A DNA stretch of 64,000 nt from Euborellia annulipes (GCA_023213315.1 JAKCPI010002778.1:1-64000); one strand, 5' to 3'; shown: positions 21,964 through 33,599, counted from the stretch's first letter. Program-made: numbers and translations. Notes: generated by a model not told the origin, from the sequence alone.

Positions 21964-22790
21964 CAACACAACTTTCCCGGTAACAAAAGTCGCACATCAC
22001 ACAACTTTATTTTACCCTTCGGCAAGAGAAAGTTGTGTACAGTGTTTGTCACACTAGATTTTTTGTATCGAGATATATTTAGTTTCCCATAGCACCTTAG
22101 TTCCAAACTTGACCACTTGCATTTTAAAAGTAAAAATCTGAAATACATCAGTAAAGTGTACTTCAAACAATTTTCACAAAAAATTTCACTGATATACTTT
22201 TTAAAGAGCATCTAAAAAATAGTGGTTGAGTTAGTGGTGTAGATTTAATGTTGGGTAGCGGGGGTGAAGGGTTTTTGAAAAAAACAAAAATTCTGTGAGG
22301 GTTTGGGGAATTTTTTTCTTCTCCCCTCCAATTTTAAGAAAAAACCGACTTGGCCAAATGACACATGTGCATAATGAATATGCACATGAAAAAATTCCTG
22401 TAAAAAGGACTGAAATCAAAGTAAAGTGTACTTCGAAACGTTTCACAAGAAAAATTGCCTGTTTTCTTTGGCCAACATTTTTACCCAAAACTCATCTAAA
22501 AAATAGTTGATTTATGATTTTTAAGAAAAATCGTTGAAGCCAATTTTGAGAAAATCACAAAAAACTGTAAAAGTACATCAGTAAAGTGTACTTCAAACGA
22601 TTTCCAAGAAAAATTTCACTGATATACATTTTAAAAACCATAAAAAAAATAGTTGATTTATGAATTGTAATCAAAATCATTAGAGCAAAATTTGAGAAAA
22701 TCAAAAACATGTAATGTACCTATTTTTGACCTTAATCCAAAACTTTCTCACTATATATATATTAACATATATCTACAGGTAAGAAAAAGT
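21964..22790 (-). mobile_element. Family 1 copy, minus strand, with insertion and duplication
   Basis: 3' hairpin (21964-22070), then the body to AAAAATAG at about 22220, an unrelated 22222-22400 insert, then the CATCTAAAAAATAG..CTTCAAACG segment repeated, closing with AGGTAAGAAAAAGT near 22780. Divergent from the other copies. Confidence 0.75.
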
Positions 22791-22799
22791 AAAAATATT

Positions 22800-23571
22800 T
22801 AATAATGAGAGATTTTATTTTCTGAACAAGTCAGAATGAGAGATGATGACTAATAATAGAGTAGCAAATATATATAATATACTTAATAAAAAACAGAGAG
22901 TATATGAAAGAAAATAAAATGAAGAATACTTTAAAGCGCGACATTGATTGAAGAGTGAGCTTGATTGATTGATTGATAAAGAATAAAGAGGAAGCATTTG
23001 TGTTAACGAGAAAAAAAAATAAAATATTCTATAGGAAACAAACAAATCTTTAATTGAGATCATCTATCTTCGAACATAAATATATACAAAGCTAAATCTA
23101 TTTTCTATATAATTTTTTTTTTTCCCTAAGTAACAAAACTTCGATTGGTTAAAAAATGATCTTAATAATGAGTTGTTAGTTCGTTTAGCTTTAATGAATG
23201 TTTTAACTTGAATTAAATTTCTCACTCGAAAGGAGGGAAAACGTCAACTTAGAGTGTATCACGACTTGAGTATCAAATTGATGGTTTTTCCCTTCGGCGT
23301 CTAAATAATTAGTGATCGAGTAAAAAAAAAAAAAAAAAATAGCCCACAATCAATAATTAAAGTATTTGTCAATCTTTATTTATTTATTTTTTTTTTCAAC
23401 AGTCTTTTGGACATTCGAGAAAATATTATAGTGATATAAATCCCTTATAAATCTTTAAGCCCACCTAAAAAGGTGTTATATTTTATTCATAGGACTATAT
23501 GATAAATCTTTTTGGAAGACAATGAACAGTTTATAGCGGAATTCGAAAAATCTTGGAAATAGAACTCAATA
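22800..23571. other. Unannotated stretch
   Basis: No gene or repeat family recognised. Confidence 0.3.
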
Positions 23572-24127
23572 TCTATCTATATATATAAAAATGAAATGGG
23601 AAAAATGTATGTATGTATGTAAATATGTATGTATATGTTCTATAGAAATCCACAATTTTCAATGAATCCATTTGAAATTAAGTACACCTATAATACATGG
23701 CTCTGGGAGTAACGTAGTAATAATTTGAATCTCTTAAATGTTTTGGAAAATTAATTATAATCAAATTTCTTCAATATGGGAACACAAAATCAACAAGTTG
23801 GCTAGAAATTAGAGAGCGTCCTTTATGCTGTGTGAACCAGCTTCCTACCTGACTATGGGCTGGGGGTGGGGGCTACGCAGCAGTTGAAAAACGAAGAGAG
23901 GACGCAGGTGACTGACCCTTTAAACAGTCATAAACAGACCCTTTTGTGCTGTTCCCAATCGGTACCCTCGCCTCGCTTGAATATAAGATCCTTCCTTAAC
24001 ATCTTAACACTTGCATATATAATATCCCAAATTGGGAATAAACTTGCTCGCCGAAGGCGAGCAAGGGTCCAGGGGGCGCAGCCCCCTGGCTAGGCGGAAA
24101 GCCCGCCGAAGGCGGGCTTGCGACTAG
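23572..24127 (+). mobile_element. Complete non-autonomous Helitron, 556 bp
   Basis: Begins TCTATCTATATATATAAAAA after a host A and ends with stem-loop AGCCCGCCGAAGGCGGGCT, TGCGA, CTAG (24124-24127) before a host T. Two further GC-rich stem-loops lie just upstream (TTGCTCGCCGAAGGCGAGCAA and CCAGGGGGCGCAGCCCCCTGG regions). No Rep/helicase frame, so moved in trans. The (TATG)n run near the start is typical of such elements. Confidence 0.85.
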
Positions 24128-24420
24128 TTCAATATATAAAAGGTGTTCTGTATAAAAGACCAAAAGAATAAATAAATTTCATAAATATTTCCGACTTTTT
24201 TCGTGGAACTTTAGATAGGGGATAGAATATCAAATCATTTTTAGATATAAATAAACAAACACACACTCCCTTTCTAAGATTCGTATATAAAGGTAGCATC
24301 ATTTTTAAGATTCGTATATAAAGGTAGCATCGAACGTTGACGCATATGATCCTGGGTGTCAAAACATTTTAAGGTTTTATTTAAATTACAGTAGATTGTG
24401 TAGCCTAATATGTAATTTTT

Positions 24421-25458
24421 ACTTTCTCTTAGCCTATATATGAAATATATAGGAGAGAAAGTATTGCGATCATGTCAAAAATTCGATGTCGAGATTTTGA
24501 TGGATATACATGTTTTGAGGTCCCCTGAGTCCAAAAAAGTGGGTCCCGCAAATTGGTCTGTGTGTGTGTCTGTGTGTCTGTGTGTCTGTGTGTCTGTGTG
24601 TGTGTAACGATTTTTAGCATGAAGGAGTTGAGCTAGCGGATTGAAATTTTATATTTAACTTAGGTACCTTCCCCCACGCTCAAAATAAGCTTTTGAACAA
24701 AATCGGCCAAAAAGTACTAGTACTTTACTGATGTACTTTTTCAGTTTTTTTCGATTTTCTCAAAATTCCCTCCAAGGATTTTTTTTAAAATTCATAAATG
24801 AACTATTTTTTAGATGCTCTTTAAAATGTATATTCTCATTTTGCCGTTGAAATCTTCTGAAGACCACTTTACTCTTGTTCTTCATAGGAAAGATAGAAAT
24901 GGTTGCCATGGTAACGGAATTTAAATCTTTTTCTTTTTATTAGATTAAAAATCAATTATTATTTAAATTCCCATTTTTTTTTAAATTTATTTGTGTCTTT
25001 AATTGTTTCAAAGAAAACATATATGTCTCCCTCTCACTTGCAAACATTATCGTCTCTCTCTACTCTTTTTAAATTCCCTTTCCACCTCATCTTCGCATAG
25101 AAACAATGTTAATTTCCTATAGGGATTTGTATGTTAATTTCGATTCAAAAGGGGGTCCCCTTTGGAACTTTTTTAGGCATTTAAAATTTTTTTTCCCAAT
25201 TCTTATGAAATTTTGTATTTATTTACGATTCTATATTGTGTATAAAATGTCCAAATATGAGATTAAAATTTTGAAAAATAACCATAGTTTATTTCAACCA
25301 GTCAACATTTAAAATGCAAGTTTGAAACTAAGGTGCTATGGGAAACTAAATATATCTCGACACAAAAAATCTGGTGTGACCAGCACGGTGCACAACTTTC
25401 TCTTACCGAAGGGTAAGAGAAAGTTGTGTGCTGTGCGCCAGTCACACCAGATTTTTTT
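24421..25458 (+). mobile_element. Family 1 repeat, long subfamily, full length
   Basis: Both ends are intact (ACTTTCTCTTAGCC ... CACACCAGATTTTTTT). Collinear with 2577-3595, including the GGGGGTCCCC region and hairpin at 25365-25458. (TG)/(TCTG) block at 24557-24605. The best pair for defining the long-subfamily consensus. Confidence 0.88.
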
Positions 25459-25637
25459 CTAATTTAAATTAAAAAAAAAAAATTAAGCTGGGACGCTTGG
25501 TATATAAGAAACATTTTTATTGAAGGAAGTAAAAATGAAAGGTAGAGAGATGAAAAATTTAAATCTGAGAGATTCGACGAGTCACGAGGCTACTAGCTAG
25601 CAGAATAGCTCGACGAGACAATCTATTGTAATAGGAT

Positions 25638-25875
25638 AGTATTGAGACTAAAGCCCGGTAGTTAGGCAGCCCAAATGGCACACGCACACTAAAGCTTTCT
25701 TGTCTGTGTGAGAAATATCTTTTTCAAAGCAGACAATAATAGGCTGAACGACTCATTTTAACAAAAAAGGTTAAAAATAGTCCAATTGTCTGCTTTGAAA
25801 AAGGTATTTCTCACACAGACAAAAATGATTTAGTGTGCGTGGACTGCCTAACTACTGGATTTTAGTCTCAATACT
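25638..25875. mobile_element. Foldback MITE, 238 bp
   Basis: Arms of about 100 bp: AGTATTGAGACTAAA ... and its inverse TTTAGTCTCAATACT, with AGTTAGGCAG, CACGCACACTAAA and TTGTCTGTGTGAGAAATA repeated in inverted order. Small loop around 25745-25785. No target duplication identified. Non-coding. Confidence 0.85.
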
Positions 25876-25879
25876 TTTT

Positions 25880-26185
25880 CAACAGATGATACATAGGAGC
25901 TTTTCTTACTCCTGTTTAGGCGTAACCATTAGACGTTTCACATCAAAAAAATTGAGCCCTTGAGGCCTCACAGACGTTATTGATGTGTAGGCCTATATTA
26001 AAGAATGTGAAAACAAGGCTGACCGAATGGTAAAATAAGAAATGCCATTTTTACCCTCGTTTAGGCTCGTCATTAGATGTAAAGGTTATATGAATATAAT
26101 TTAAAAAAAATACTCAAGATGATGTAACACTTTATATGTAAAAATCTTGCTGGATGATGACTAATGGCATTGTCAATACTGATAA
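25880..26185. other. Unannotated stretch
   Basis: No gene or repeat family recognised. Confidence 0.3.
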
Positions 26186-26189
26186 TCTT

Positions 26190-26365
26190 AAAATTCAAAT
26201 GATGAAGTTTCGGATCCCAGGTAATCCGATGAAAATTCATTTAAATCAATTGGATACTACCAATTGTGCCTGAATCATATTATTGTAATAAATGTACAGT
26301 TACACTATAAATATAATTTTGTTGTTTAAAGTCTATTTGCCGATATATATCTCTCGGAAGACTAA
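26190..26365 (+). mobile_element. Degenerate SINE
   Basis: GTTTCGGATCCCAGGTAATC (B-box-like), CAATTGGATACTACCAATTG hairpin, GTGCCTGAATC, then AAAGTCTATTTGCCGATAT. The order matches the head-type-1 SINE. Confidence 0.55.
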
Positions 26366-26534
26366 CATCAAAAAAATTAGAGAAAGAAAGGGAAAAAACA
26401 GATCTACAGTATGGTAGTCTCTAAAAACGAAATACCACTTGTATAGAAAAAATAAAAATTTCTGAGGGTAAATTGCGAATATTTAAATGTAACAATATTT
26501 ATAAGTCAATCAGGGACTACGAACTCCTTGGGCC

Positions 26535-26683
26535 ATAGCAAAATAATAGAGTATCGGCTTCTTGTTCTAGGGGTCAAGGGTTCGCATCCCGTCTCAAGTG
26601 ACGAAAATTAATTTCATTTAATTAAATTAAAATAAATAGAGCAGCCGAAAAAAACATTATAAATTAAAAAAAAAAAAAAAAAT
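26535..26683 (+). mobile_element. tRNA-derived SINE (head type 2)
   Basis: GGGCCATAGCAAAATAATAG (A-box side), AGGGGTCAAGGGTTCGCATC (B-box), CCCGTC, TTAAAATAAATAG, CAGCCGAAAAAAAC and poly-A. Close to 62177-62345. The central hairpin and tail are partly deleted. Confidence 0.75.
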
Positions 26684-26787
26684 AGACTTCGAAATATTTT
26701 TTTTCCATATTAATAGAAATAACAATATCGCTTGCGACAATTCACAACAATGGAGTAAATTTCAAAATGAAAGTCGAATGTTACTTA

Positions 26788-26827
26788 CGAAACCAAGAAG
26801 AAGTACGATAACAGAAGATGACTTACC
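26788..26827 (-). other. Candidate recursive splice (ratchet) site or microexon
   Basis: On the minus strand a pyrimidine-rich tract ending TTTTGATTTCAG is followed directly by GTAAGT (junction 26827/26826), the juxtaposed acceptor-donor consensus of recursive splice sites. A second donor, TTTC/GTAAGT, lies 39 nt further on (about 26788). Nothing coding is recognised. A chance match cannot be excluded. Confidence 0.25.
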
Positions 26828-26829
26828 TG

Positions 26830-27305
26830 AAATCAAAACAGAAAATAAAAAATTAATACTTTTCAAGAATAAAATTTATCTGCTGTATTTGTTTATTCTT
26901 TTTATTTTACGGAATAACGAATGTATTAATTGCGAATTTAATTAAAAGTTTAGTGTTTGCCAGGCTTCGACAAGATATAAGTATGTGTAAATACCATGCT
27001 TTCTCCATACACATAGAATAATCAATAGCCCCCTCCCACTTAACAAATACTCCAGTGATATAAGTAAAAATAAAAGATAAATCAAAATTTATTGATTAAT
27101 TTTTATAAAAAATGTTTTTAATTAAAATTTTCGATTTCCTATTATTTGTCAAATACCATTGAAGTATTAGAAAAAAATTTTGTATGATAGAGAAAGAATA
27201 AAAATCATATTTAGATAATTTAAAATTATTTCAGCTTCACATTTGTTATGATGGTCAATCTTATTCTTTAATTTATAATACAAATGAACTACAAAAAATA
27301 CAATT
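26830..27305. other. Unannotated A+T-rich stretch
   Basis: No gene or repeat family recognised. Confidence 0.3.
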
Positions 27306-27307
27306 TT

Positions 27308-27987
27308 TACTTTCTCTTACCTATGTATATATGTAATATATATATAGAGAGAAAGTATTGGATTCATGTCAAAAATTCGATGTCGAGATTTTGATGGATC
27401 TTCACGTTTTGAGGTCCCCTGAATCCAAAAAAGTGGTTTTCGCGACATGGTCTGTCTGTGGGTGGGTGGGTGGGTGGGTGTGTGTGTGTGTGGGTGTGTG
27501 TTCAATTTTAAGGATGAAGGAATTGAGCTACGAGGTTGAAATTTTATATTTAAGTTAAACACCTCCCGGGACCGGAAAATAAGCTTTTAATCAAAATCGG
27601 CCAAAGAGTACTAGTACTTTACTGATGTACTTTTTCAGTGTTTTTCGATTTTCTCAAAATTTGCTCCAACGATTTTTTTTTAAATTCAAAAATCAATTAT
27701 TTTTTAGATGTTCTTTAAAATGTATATTCTCATTTTGCGATTGAAATCTTCTGAAGACCACTTTACTTTGTATTTATAGGAAGATAGGAGAAATGGTTGT
27801 CATGGTAACAAAATATAAATATTTTCCCATACTTATAAATTTTACATCTGAATTCAAATGTTCCGTACTGTCGGGAACTAAATATATATCGACACAAAAA
27901 ATCTGGTGTGACAAGCACAGAACACAACTTTCGATTACCGAAGGTAAGAGAAAGTTGTGTGTTGAGCTAGTCACACCAGATTTTTTT
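27308..27987 (+). mobile_element. Family 1 repeat, short subfamily, full length
   Basis: ACTTTCTCTTACCTATG start, (GGGT)n/(TG)n block at 27455-27500, conserved core, hairpin 27895-27987. Followed by an inverted copy at 28016, so the two hairpins face each other. Confidence 0.88.
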
Positions 27988-28015
27988 GTATTATAAATTG
28001 CTAAATAAATTAAAT

Positions 28016-28290
28016 AAAAAAATCTGGTGTGACAAGCACAAAACATAACTTTCGATTACCGAAGGTTTTTTTTTGTGTCGAGATATATACAATATTTAGT
28101 TTCCGCCGATATACAGTATTAAAATTCAAGATGTAATAGAACGTGGGAAAATATTTATATTTTGTTACCATGGCAACCATTTCTCCTATCTTCCCTATGA
28201 AATACAAGAGTAAATTGGTCTTCAAACAATTTTGAGAGCAAAATGAAAATATACATTTTAAAGAACATCTAAAAAATAATTCTAAGAAAA
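28016..28290 (-). mobile_element. Family 1 fragment, inverted neighbour
   Basis: Half hairpin (AATCTGGTGTGACAAGCACA), GTGTCGAGATATAT, CAAGATGTAATAG, TGTTACCATGGCAACCATTT, ends at GAACATCTAAAAAATAATTC. Minus orientation, 5' half lost. Confidence 0.75.
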
Positions 28291-28781
28291 TTTAAAAGTT
28301 AAAGGAGCTTTGGTTTTGACTTCAAATTTATAGGCTATGATTGTTATCACTATTATTTAAATTTCCTTCTATCCTCTAAATGAGTTTTCTCTCAAATATT
28401 TTAAAATGTTTATTATAAGCTAGTCATTATTATAAAATTTTCAAAATCCTATTATCTAATTTGCATTTCAATTAAAAAGATTTTCAACGGGCGATGGTCC
28501 TTTAAAAACAGTAATTGCAGTTTAGTACGTTGCTTTATACGAGTTTCCAACACTTAAAAAACTCCAGACTGTAATTATATGGCAAAAGAGAGAGGAAGTA
28601 GGAGAACTTAACAGAGCAAAAAATTAGAATTTAATCTATTTGTTTTAAACTTTCTGGAAACCCACGAAAAATACTTTCGAACTCGTTGTACTGACAACAA
28701 CAAAGCGAACAACATAGGAATGACTCGATAAAAATTTAAAAAATATAAACTATATATAATAAATAATCTTTAATAGTCGGA

Positions 28782-28925
28782 ATTTCTCTTACCAATATTT
28801 ATGTTAATATATAGAGAAATTATTGCATTCATGTAAAAAATTTGATGTCGAGATTTTGATGGACATACACGTTCCTGAGTTAAAAAAAAAAAAGTGAATC
28901 TTTCAAAATGGTCTGTATGTCAGTG
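28782..28925 (+). mobile_element. Family 1 5' fragment
   Basis: TTTCTCTTACC, ATATAGAGAAATTATTGCAT, TTTGATGTCGAGATTTTGATG, GGTCTGTATGTC; degraded and 3' truncated. Confidence 0.65.
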
Positions 28926-29130
28926 TATGTTTTTGTCTTTGCAAGAACCTATTCACAGAAAAGATTGTAGAAAACGGATTTTCCGAAAGGAAAAAGATTT
29001 TCTATATCATCCTTAGAGTTAGAGCTTTTGCTTCAAAATTTATTTTTATGACAATTATTTATAATTAAAAAACAATATTTTAGAAAAGAAAAAAATTTGA
29101 AAAAGATATTTAGAATTGTTGAATAAATGA

Positions 29131-29300
29131 ACGGGGTCTAAATTGCCTCCAATGCCGAAAAAGACCTTAAATAAAATAAAAAATAAAAAAATTGTTGATC
29201 TAAAAATAAAGTAAAGGGCAAAGGGTAGCAGAGCACACCGATTCTCCGGAGAGGCTGGAGATCCTGGGTTTGAATCCCGGGGCCACTAACAAAAAAACAA
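29131..29300 (+). mobile_element. SINE tail followed by a class-II tRNA-like head
   Basis: 29131-29180 is the tail GGGTCTAAATTGCC..ATGCCGAAAAAGACC. 29213-29287 is a tRNA-like unit with GGGTAGCAGAGCAC (A-box-like), a long variable-arm-like CTCCGGAGAGGCTGGAG and B-box GGTTTGAATCC. A related degraded head is at 54076. Probably two adjacent SINE pieces, not a functional tRNA gene. Confidence 0.55.
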
Positions 29301-30073
29301 ATAAAAATAAAACTCCTTGCCAATAATGCTAAATTTCCAGGCCGATATATCGAAAACTAAAAAAAAAATATACCGTCATAAAACAAGAGAGCAGGTTGCA
29401 ACTATTCGTAAATTTTAATTAACAAATTTAAATCAAATAATTTAGCTGCTCATGCCAGAAAGTAAACTACTGACTGACAATAATATCTGCTCTATGAAAA
29501 AAAAATTGTTGATTTATTTTGAAACTTTCTGTATTAATTAATTTGGCTATTCATTAAAAAAAAAAATTATATTTATATGCAAATTTTTTTCTTACTTTGA
29601 TCTTGGATATAAAATATTTATTTTCTATGAAAAAATAATAAATAAGTAAATAAAGCTGTGGAATGAAGGGAATTTGCCGGGTACGAACGAGGAAGCAGTT
29701 TGAGGTTTATTTGAGGAATGTGGTTCAAAAAGCAAACATGTGAGTGCCTCCGATTGATTGGATAGCTAACATCAAAAGCTTTTATTAAACCGAAAGTCTG
29801 CCTTATATATATATATTATTATAATTAATTAAAAGTTTTATAAATGAAAAAAAAAAATATGATTGTATCATCCCGAGCTTTGATGTAATTTTTGAGCTCC
29901 CTAGCAAATTATGGAATTTCAGGCATTTTTTTAATCATAGGTTATTTTTCTTTGCATTCTTGCAATGCCTTAACTTAATATATAGTTAAATTGGAACGTT
30001 GACAAGAGGGAGGATTACCCTCTTTAGCATATCCCAAGTTGATAAAATCATGGGTGGTTGTTAAGTTTTATTT

Positions 30074-30290
30074 AAATTCTAATTATAGTTAAATAAATAA
30101 CACTAGGTTAAGTTTCAAAAGGTTTTTATTTTAATTTATGCGCATTTATACGTCATCTGCAGAGCTATGACATCTGCTATGTGTCATTTCTGAAGTTAAC
30201 GTATTAATTAATAATTAATAAGCTAAAATAAAAACCTTTTGAAACTTAACCTAGTGTTATTTATTTATCTATAATTAGATAATTTGCAAA
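30074..30290. mobile_element. Foldback element
   Basis: Arms of about 65 bp: CTAATTATAG..TAAATAAATAACACTAGG, AAGTTTCAAAAGGTTTTTAT and their inverse at 30222-30287. The loop contains CTGCAGATGACGT on the minus strand and TTTCTGAAGTTAACGTATTA on the plus strand, vaguely like hammerhead cores but without stems. Confidence 0.8.
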
Positions 30291-30503
30291 AGAAAGGTCG
30301 GAAGAATTGATATCAACAAAATTTGTTTGGTATTTTTGTCTAAAAAAGCAAGTTTAAATTAACAAAAGTGGGTTTTATTACTTTCCCTTACCTATACCGT
30401 ATATACATATATCAATATATATAGAGAGAAGTATTGGATTCATTTAAAAAATTCGACTTCTAGATTTTGAAGGATATACAGGTTTTGAGGTCCCCTGAAA
30501 CCT

Positions 30504-30536
<33 letters not shown>

Positions 30537-30915
30537 CTGTCTGTCTCGGTTCAATTTAAAGCATGAAGGAATTGAGCTAGGAGGTTGAAATTTTATATTT
30601 AAGTTAGGCACGCCCCTGGAGCGTGAAAATAATCTTTTAATCAAAATCGGCCAAAAAGTACTAGTAATTTACTGGTGTAGTTTTTCAGTTTTTTCGATTT
30701 TCTCAAAATTCGCCCCAACGATTTTAATTAAAATTCAAAAATAGTTTATTTTTTAGATGCTCTTTCAAATGTATATCCTCATTTTGCCATTGAAATCTTC
30801 TGAAGACCACTTTACTCTTGTACTTCATAGAGAAGATAAGAGAAATGGTTGCCTTGGTAACAAAATATAAATATTTTCGCATACTTATACATCTTGAATT
30901 CTAATATATCGGCGG

Positions 30916-31534
30916 GCCGGGGGGCCTGGCAACGGAGAAGATCAACAGTCACCACAATCGTTGAAGTTAAGTGATGCTAAGCACTGCGAAAGTTCGGGAT
31001 TGGTGACCCCGAGAAATCAGCGTGTGGAACGCCCCCGGTAGCCATCGGTACATTGTATATTAAAAATTTATAATAAACTAGACGCAAAGCCCCCCCTTCG
31101 GGGGGGCTTTTCGCCCTGCGGGGGGCTGCCCCCCCTGGCCCCCCCTTTTCTCTCTCCTTCTTTTTTTATACTACGTAATATTATGAACTTAAGATTTTTG
31201 TGAATCATATCCTTTGGGACTCTCCCGGTACACAAACAAAAATTTACCCCGATATTTTAGAATTCAAAATGTAAATAAATAAAAAATCGTAAACATGGGT
31301 AAATATTTATATTTTGTTACCATGGACCCTTTCTCCTAATTTTATTTTTCTTATTTTAAGGTTAATTATGATTAATTATTGTTAGTGTGAATTAAAACTG
31401 TGGGATTCTCACAAACATAAGAAAATTTCATCAAATCGGTAGTGTAGGAGGAGTTAGTCATACGAAGAAGAATATATATATAAAGATAAATAACCCCTAA
31501 ATGGCCTCTGTAGCCGAAAAGGTTAAAAAAAAAG
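30916..31534 (+). mobile_element. 5S rRNA-derived SINE with TSD (Helitron inside)
   Basis: Target duplication ATATATCGGCGG at 30904-30915 and 31535-31546. The head (30920-31050) resembles 5S rRNA from the middle onward: CGTTGAAGTTAAG, GAAAGTTCGGGATTGGTGACC, CCGAGAAATCAGCGTGTGG. The tail TAAATGGCCTCTGTAGCCGA and poly-A lie after the Helitron. A second copy is at 43085. Too diverged and wrongly flanked to be a 5S gene. Confidence 0.75.
31078..31486 (-). mobile_element. Helitron nested in 5S-SINE
   Basis: Minus strand: starts TCTTTATATATATATTCTTC after A (31486), ends with the stem-loop AAGCCCCCCCGAAGGGGGGG, CTTTGCGT and CTAG at 31078-31081 before T. Collinear with 1954-2425. Confidence 0.78.
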
Positions 31535-31839
31535 ATATATCGGCGGAAACTAAATAAATGTCTACACGAAAAATCTGATGTGACAAGCACAGAACACAAA
31601 TTTCGATTACCGAAGGTAAGAGAAAGTTGTGTGCTGTGCGCCAGTCACACCAGATTTTTTTATTAAATTTTTTTTGCCATTTTTAACATCCCTTTTGCTA
31701 AAATATATTGTTCTTCTTGGGTCTTAATAAGACTATAATTCCACTTCCAGAACAAGTTGATTGATTTAATACAGTGGTGTAAAAACCGCGGTACAATTTC
31801 GTGCGAATACAAAGGAGGTAGGAAATAAAAAAAAGAATA

Positions 31840-31950
31840 GGAGCAGCTGTGTTGCGGGTGGTCTGGTGAGACGGCGTTATTGGTTGGTTGGCTCCAAACG
31901 GCGTCGTCGTCGTCGCTGTTTGTAAAGCGAAACACGGCGTTTCGGAGTTT
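31840..31950. other. GC-rich island with (CGT/ACG)n
   Basis: GGCGTCGTCGTCGTCGCTG and AACACGGCGTTTCGGAG in an otherwise A+T-rich region. The minus-strand frame reads TNSDDDDAVW but has no ATG and no recognised domain. Could be a promoter or exon remnant. Confidence 0.25.
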
Positions 31951-32089
31951 TTTTAAGGGAGGGACGGGGGGGTTTAGGCATCTTATATCGAATAGGGGTA
32001 ACCCCCTTTTGGGGTATCATTCCCCATAGAAAGTGGAAAACAATCTACCGAAAAATATATTTATCAAATCTTTAAAATAAAAATAAAAA

Positions 32090-33590
32090 CTTTCTCCCCT
32101 AACAATTCGACATTTGAAAATTTTCGCCCCCCCCCAAAATTTTTTTTTATTTTCTTCGTTTTATAAAATTTAAAATGCGTTTCTAGGGGTAAATATTGAA
32201 AAGATTTTAACCAAAAGTTCAATCACCCCCCTGCCCCCCCCTGAAATTTATTTTTCATTCGATTTTAATAAAATTTAAAATGTTGCTTTCTTAGGGTGTA
32301 AATAATTGAAAAAGGTATTTTAGACATCGAAAGTTCAATCCCCCCTGACCCCCCTAAAATTTATTTTTTTCGATTTTAATAAAATTTAAAATGTTGCTTT
32401 CTTAGGGTGTAAATAATTGAAAAATGGTATTTTAGACTCAGAAAGTTCAATCACCCCCTGCCCCCCTGAAATTTATTTTTCATTCGATTTTAATAAAATT
32501 TAAAATGTTGCTTTCTTAGGGTGTAAATAATTGAAAAATGGTATTTTAGACATCAGAAAGTTCAATCACCCCCTGCCCCCCCTGAAATTTATTTTTCATT
32601 CGATTTTAATAAAATTTAAAATGTTGCTTTCTTAGGGTGTAAATAATTGAAAAATGGTATTTTAGACATAGAAAGTTCAATCACCCCCTGCCCCCCCTGA
32701 AATTTTTTTTCTTCGATTTTAATAAAATTTAAAATGTTGCTTTCTTAGGGTGTAAATAATTGAAAAATGGTATTTTAGACATAAGAAAGTTCAATCACCC
32801 CCTGCCCCCCCTGAAATTTATTTTTCATTCGATTTTAATAAAATTTAAAATGTTGCTTTCTTAGGGTGTAAATAATTGAAAAATGGTATTTTAGACAAAG
32901 AAAGTTCAATCACCCCCTGCCCCCCTGAAATTTATTTTTCATTCGATTTTAATAAAATTTAAAATGTTGCTTTCTTAGGGTGTAAATAATTGAAAAATGG
33001 TATTTTAGACATCAGAAAGTTCAATCACCCCCTGCCCCCTGAAATTTATTTTTCATTCGATTTTAATAAAATTTAAAATGTTGCTTTCTTAGGGTGTAAA
33101 TAATTGAAAAATGGTTTTTAGACATCAGAAAGTTCAATCACCCCCTGCCCCCCTGAAATTTATTTTTCATTCGATTTTAATAAAATTTAAAATGTTGCTT
33201 TCTTAGGGTGTAAATAATTGAAAAATGGTATTTTAGACATCAGAAAGTTCAATCACCCTGACCCCCCTGAAATTTATTTTTTATTCGATTTTAATAAAAT
33301 TTAAAATGTTGTTTCTTAGGGTGTAAATAATTGAAAAATGGTATTTTAGACATCAGAAAGTTCAATCACCCCCTGCCCCCCTGAAATTTATTTTTCATTC
33401 GATTTTAATAAAATTTAAAATGTTGTTTCTTAGGGTGTAAATAATTGAAAAATGGTATTTTAGCCTCAAAAGTTCAATCACCCCCTGCCCCCTGAAATTT
33501 ATTTTTCATTCGATTTTAATAAAATTTAAAATGACCTTTCTTAGGGTGTAAATAATTGAAAAATATATTAATCAAATATTTAAAATAAAA
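32090..33590. repeat. Minisatellite, about 114-bp unit, about 12 copies
   Basis: Unit landmarks: TTGCTTTCTTAGGGTGTAAA, TAATTGAAAAATGGTATTTT, AGTTCAATCACCCCCTGCCC, CTGAAATTTATTTTTCATTC, TAAAATTTAAAATG. Units are very alike in the middle and diverge at both edges. The C-run varies in length between units. Similar AAAATAAAAACT flanks occur on both sides. Confidence 0.93.
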
Positions 33591-33599
33591 AATAAAAAC

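Larger units (their letters stand above)
30380..31660 (+). mobile_element. Family 1 copy carrying a 5S-SINE that carries a Helitron
   Basis: 5' part 30380-30915, interrupted at ATATATCGGCGG by a 5S-derived SINE (30916-31534), resuming 31547-31660 with the hairpin and CACACCAGATTTTTT. Three layers, giving the order family 1, then SINE, then Helitron. Confidence 0.88.

Noticed and set aside
29213..29287. Functional class-II tRNA gene
   Set aside because: B-box and a variable-arm-like stem exist, but the anticodon and acceptor stems do not pair clearly, and a similar degraded unit occurs at 54076.
30150..30200. Hammerhead in the 30.1-kb foldback loop
   Set aside because: CTGCAGATGACG and CTGAAGTTAACG resemble cores but neither stem II nor GAA is present.
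30920..31050. Functional 5S rRNA gene
   Set aside because: Only the middle and 3' part resembles 5S; it carries a SINE tail and target duplication.
31663..31935. Coding exon with Asp-rich start (TNSDDDDAVW)
   Set aside because: No ATG; the Asp run is from a (GAC)n repeat; the frame continues into low-complexity sequence.
32090..33590. CRISPR array
   Set aside because: Units are contiguous tandem copies without distinct spacers, in eukaryotic sequence.
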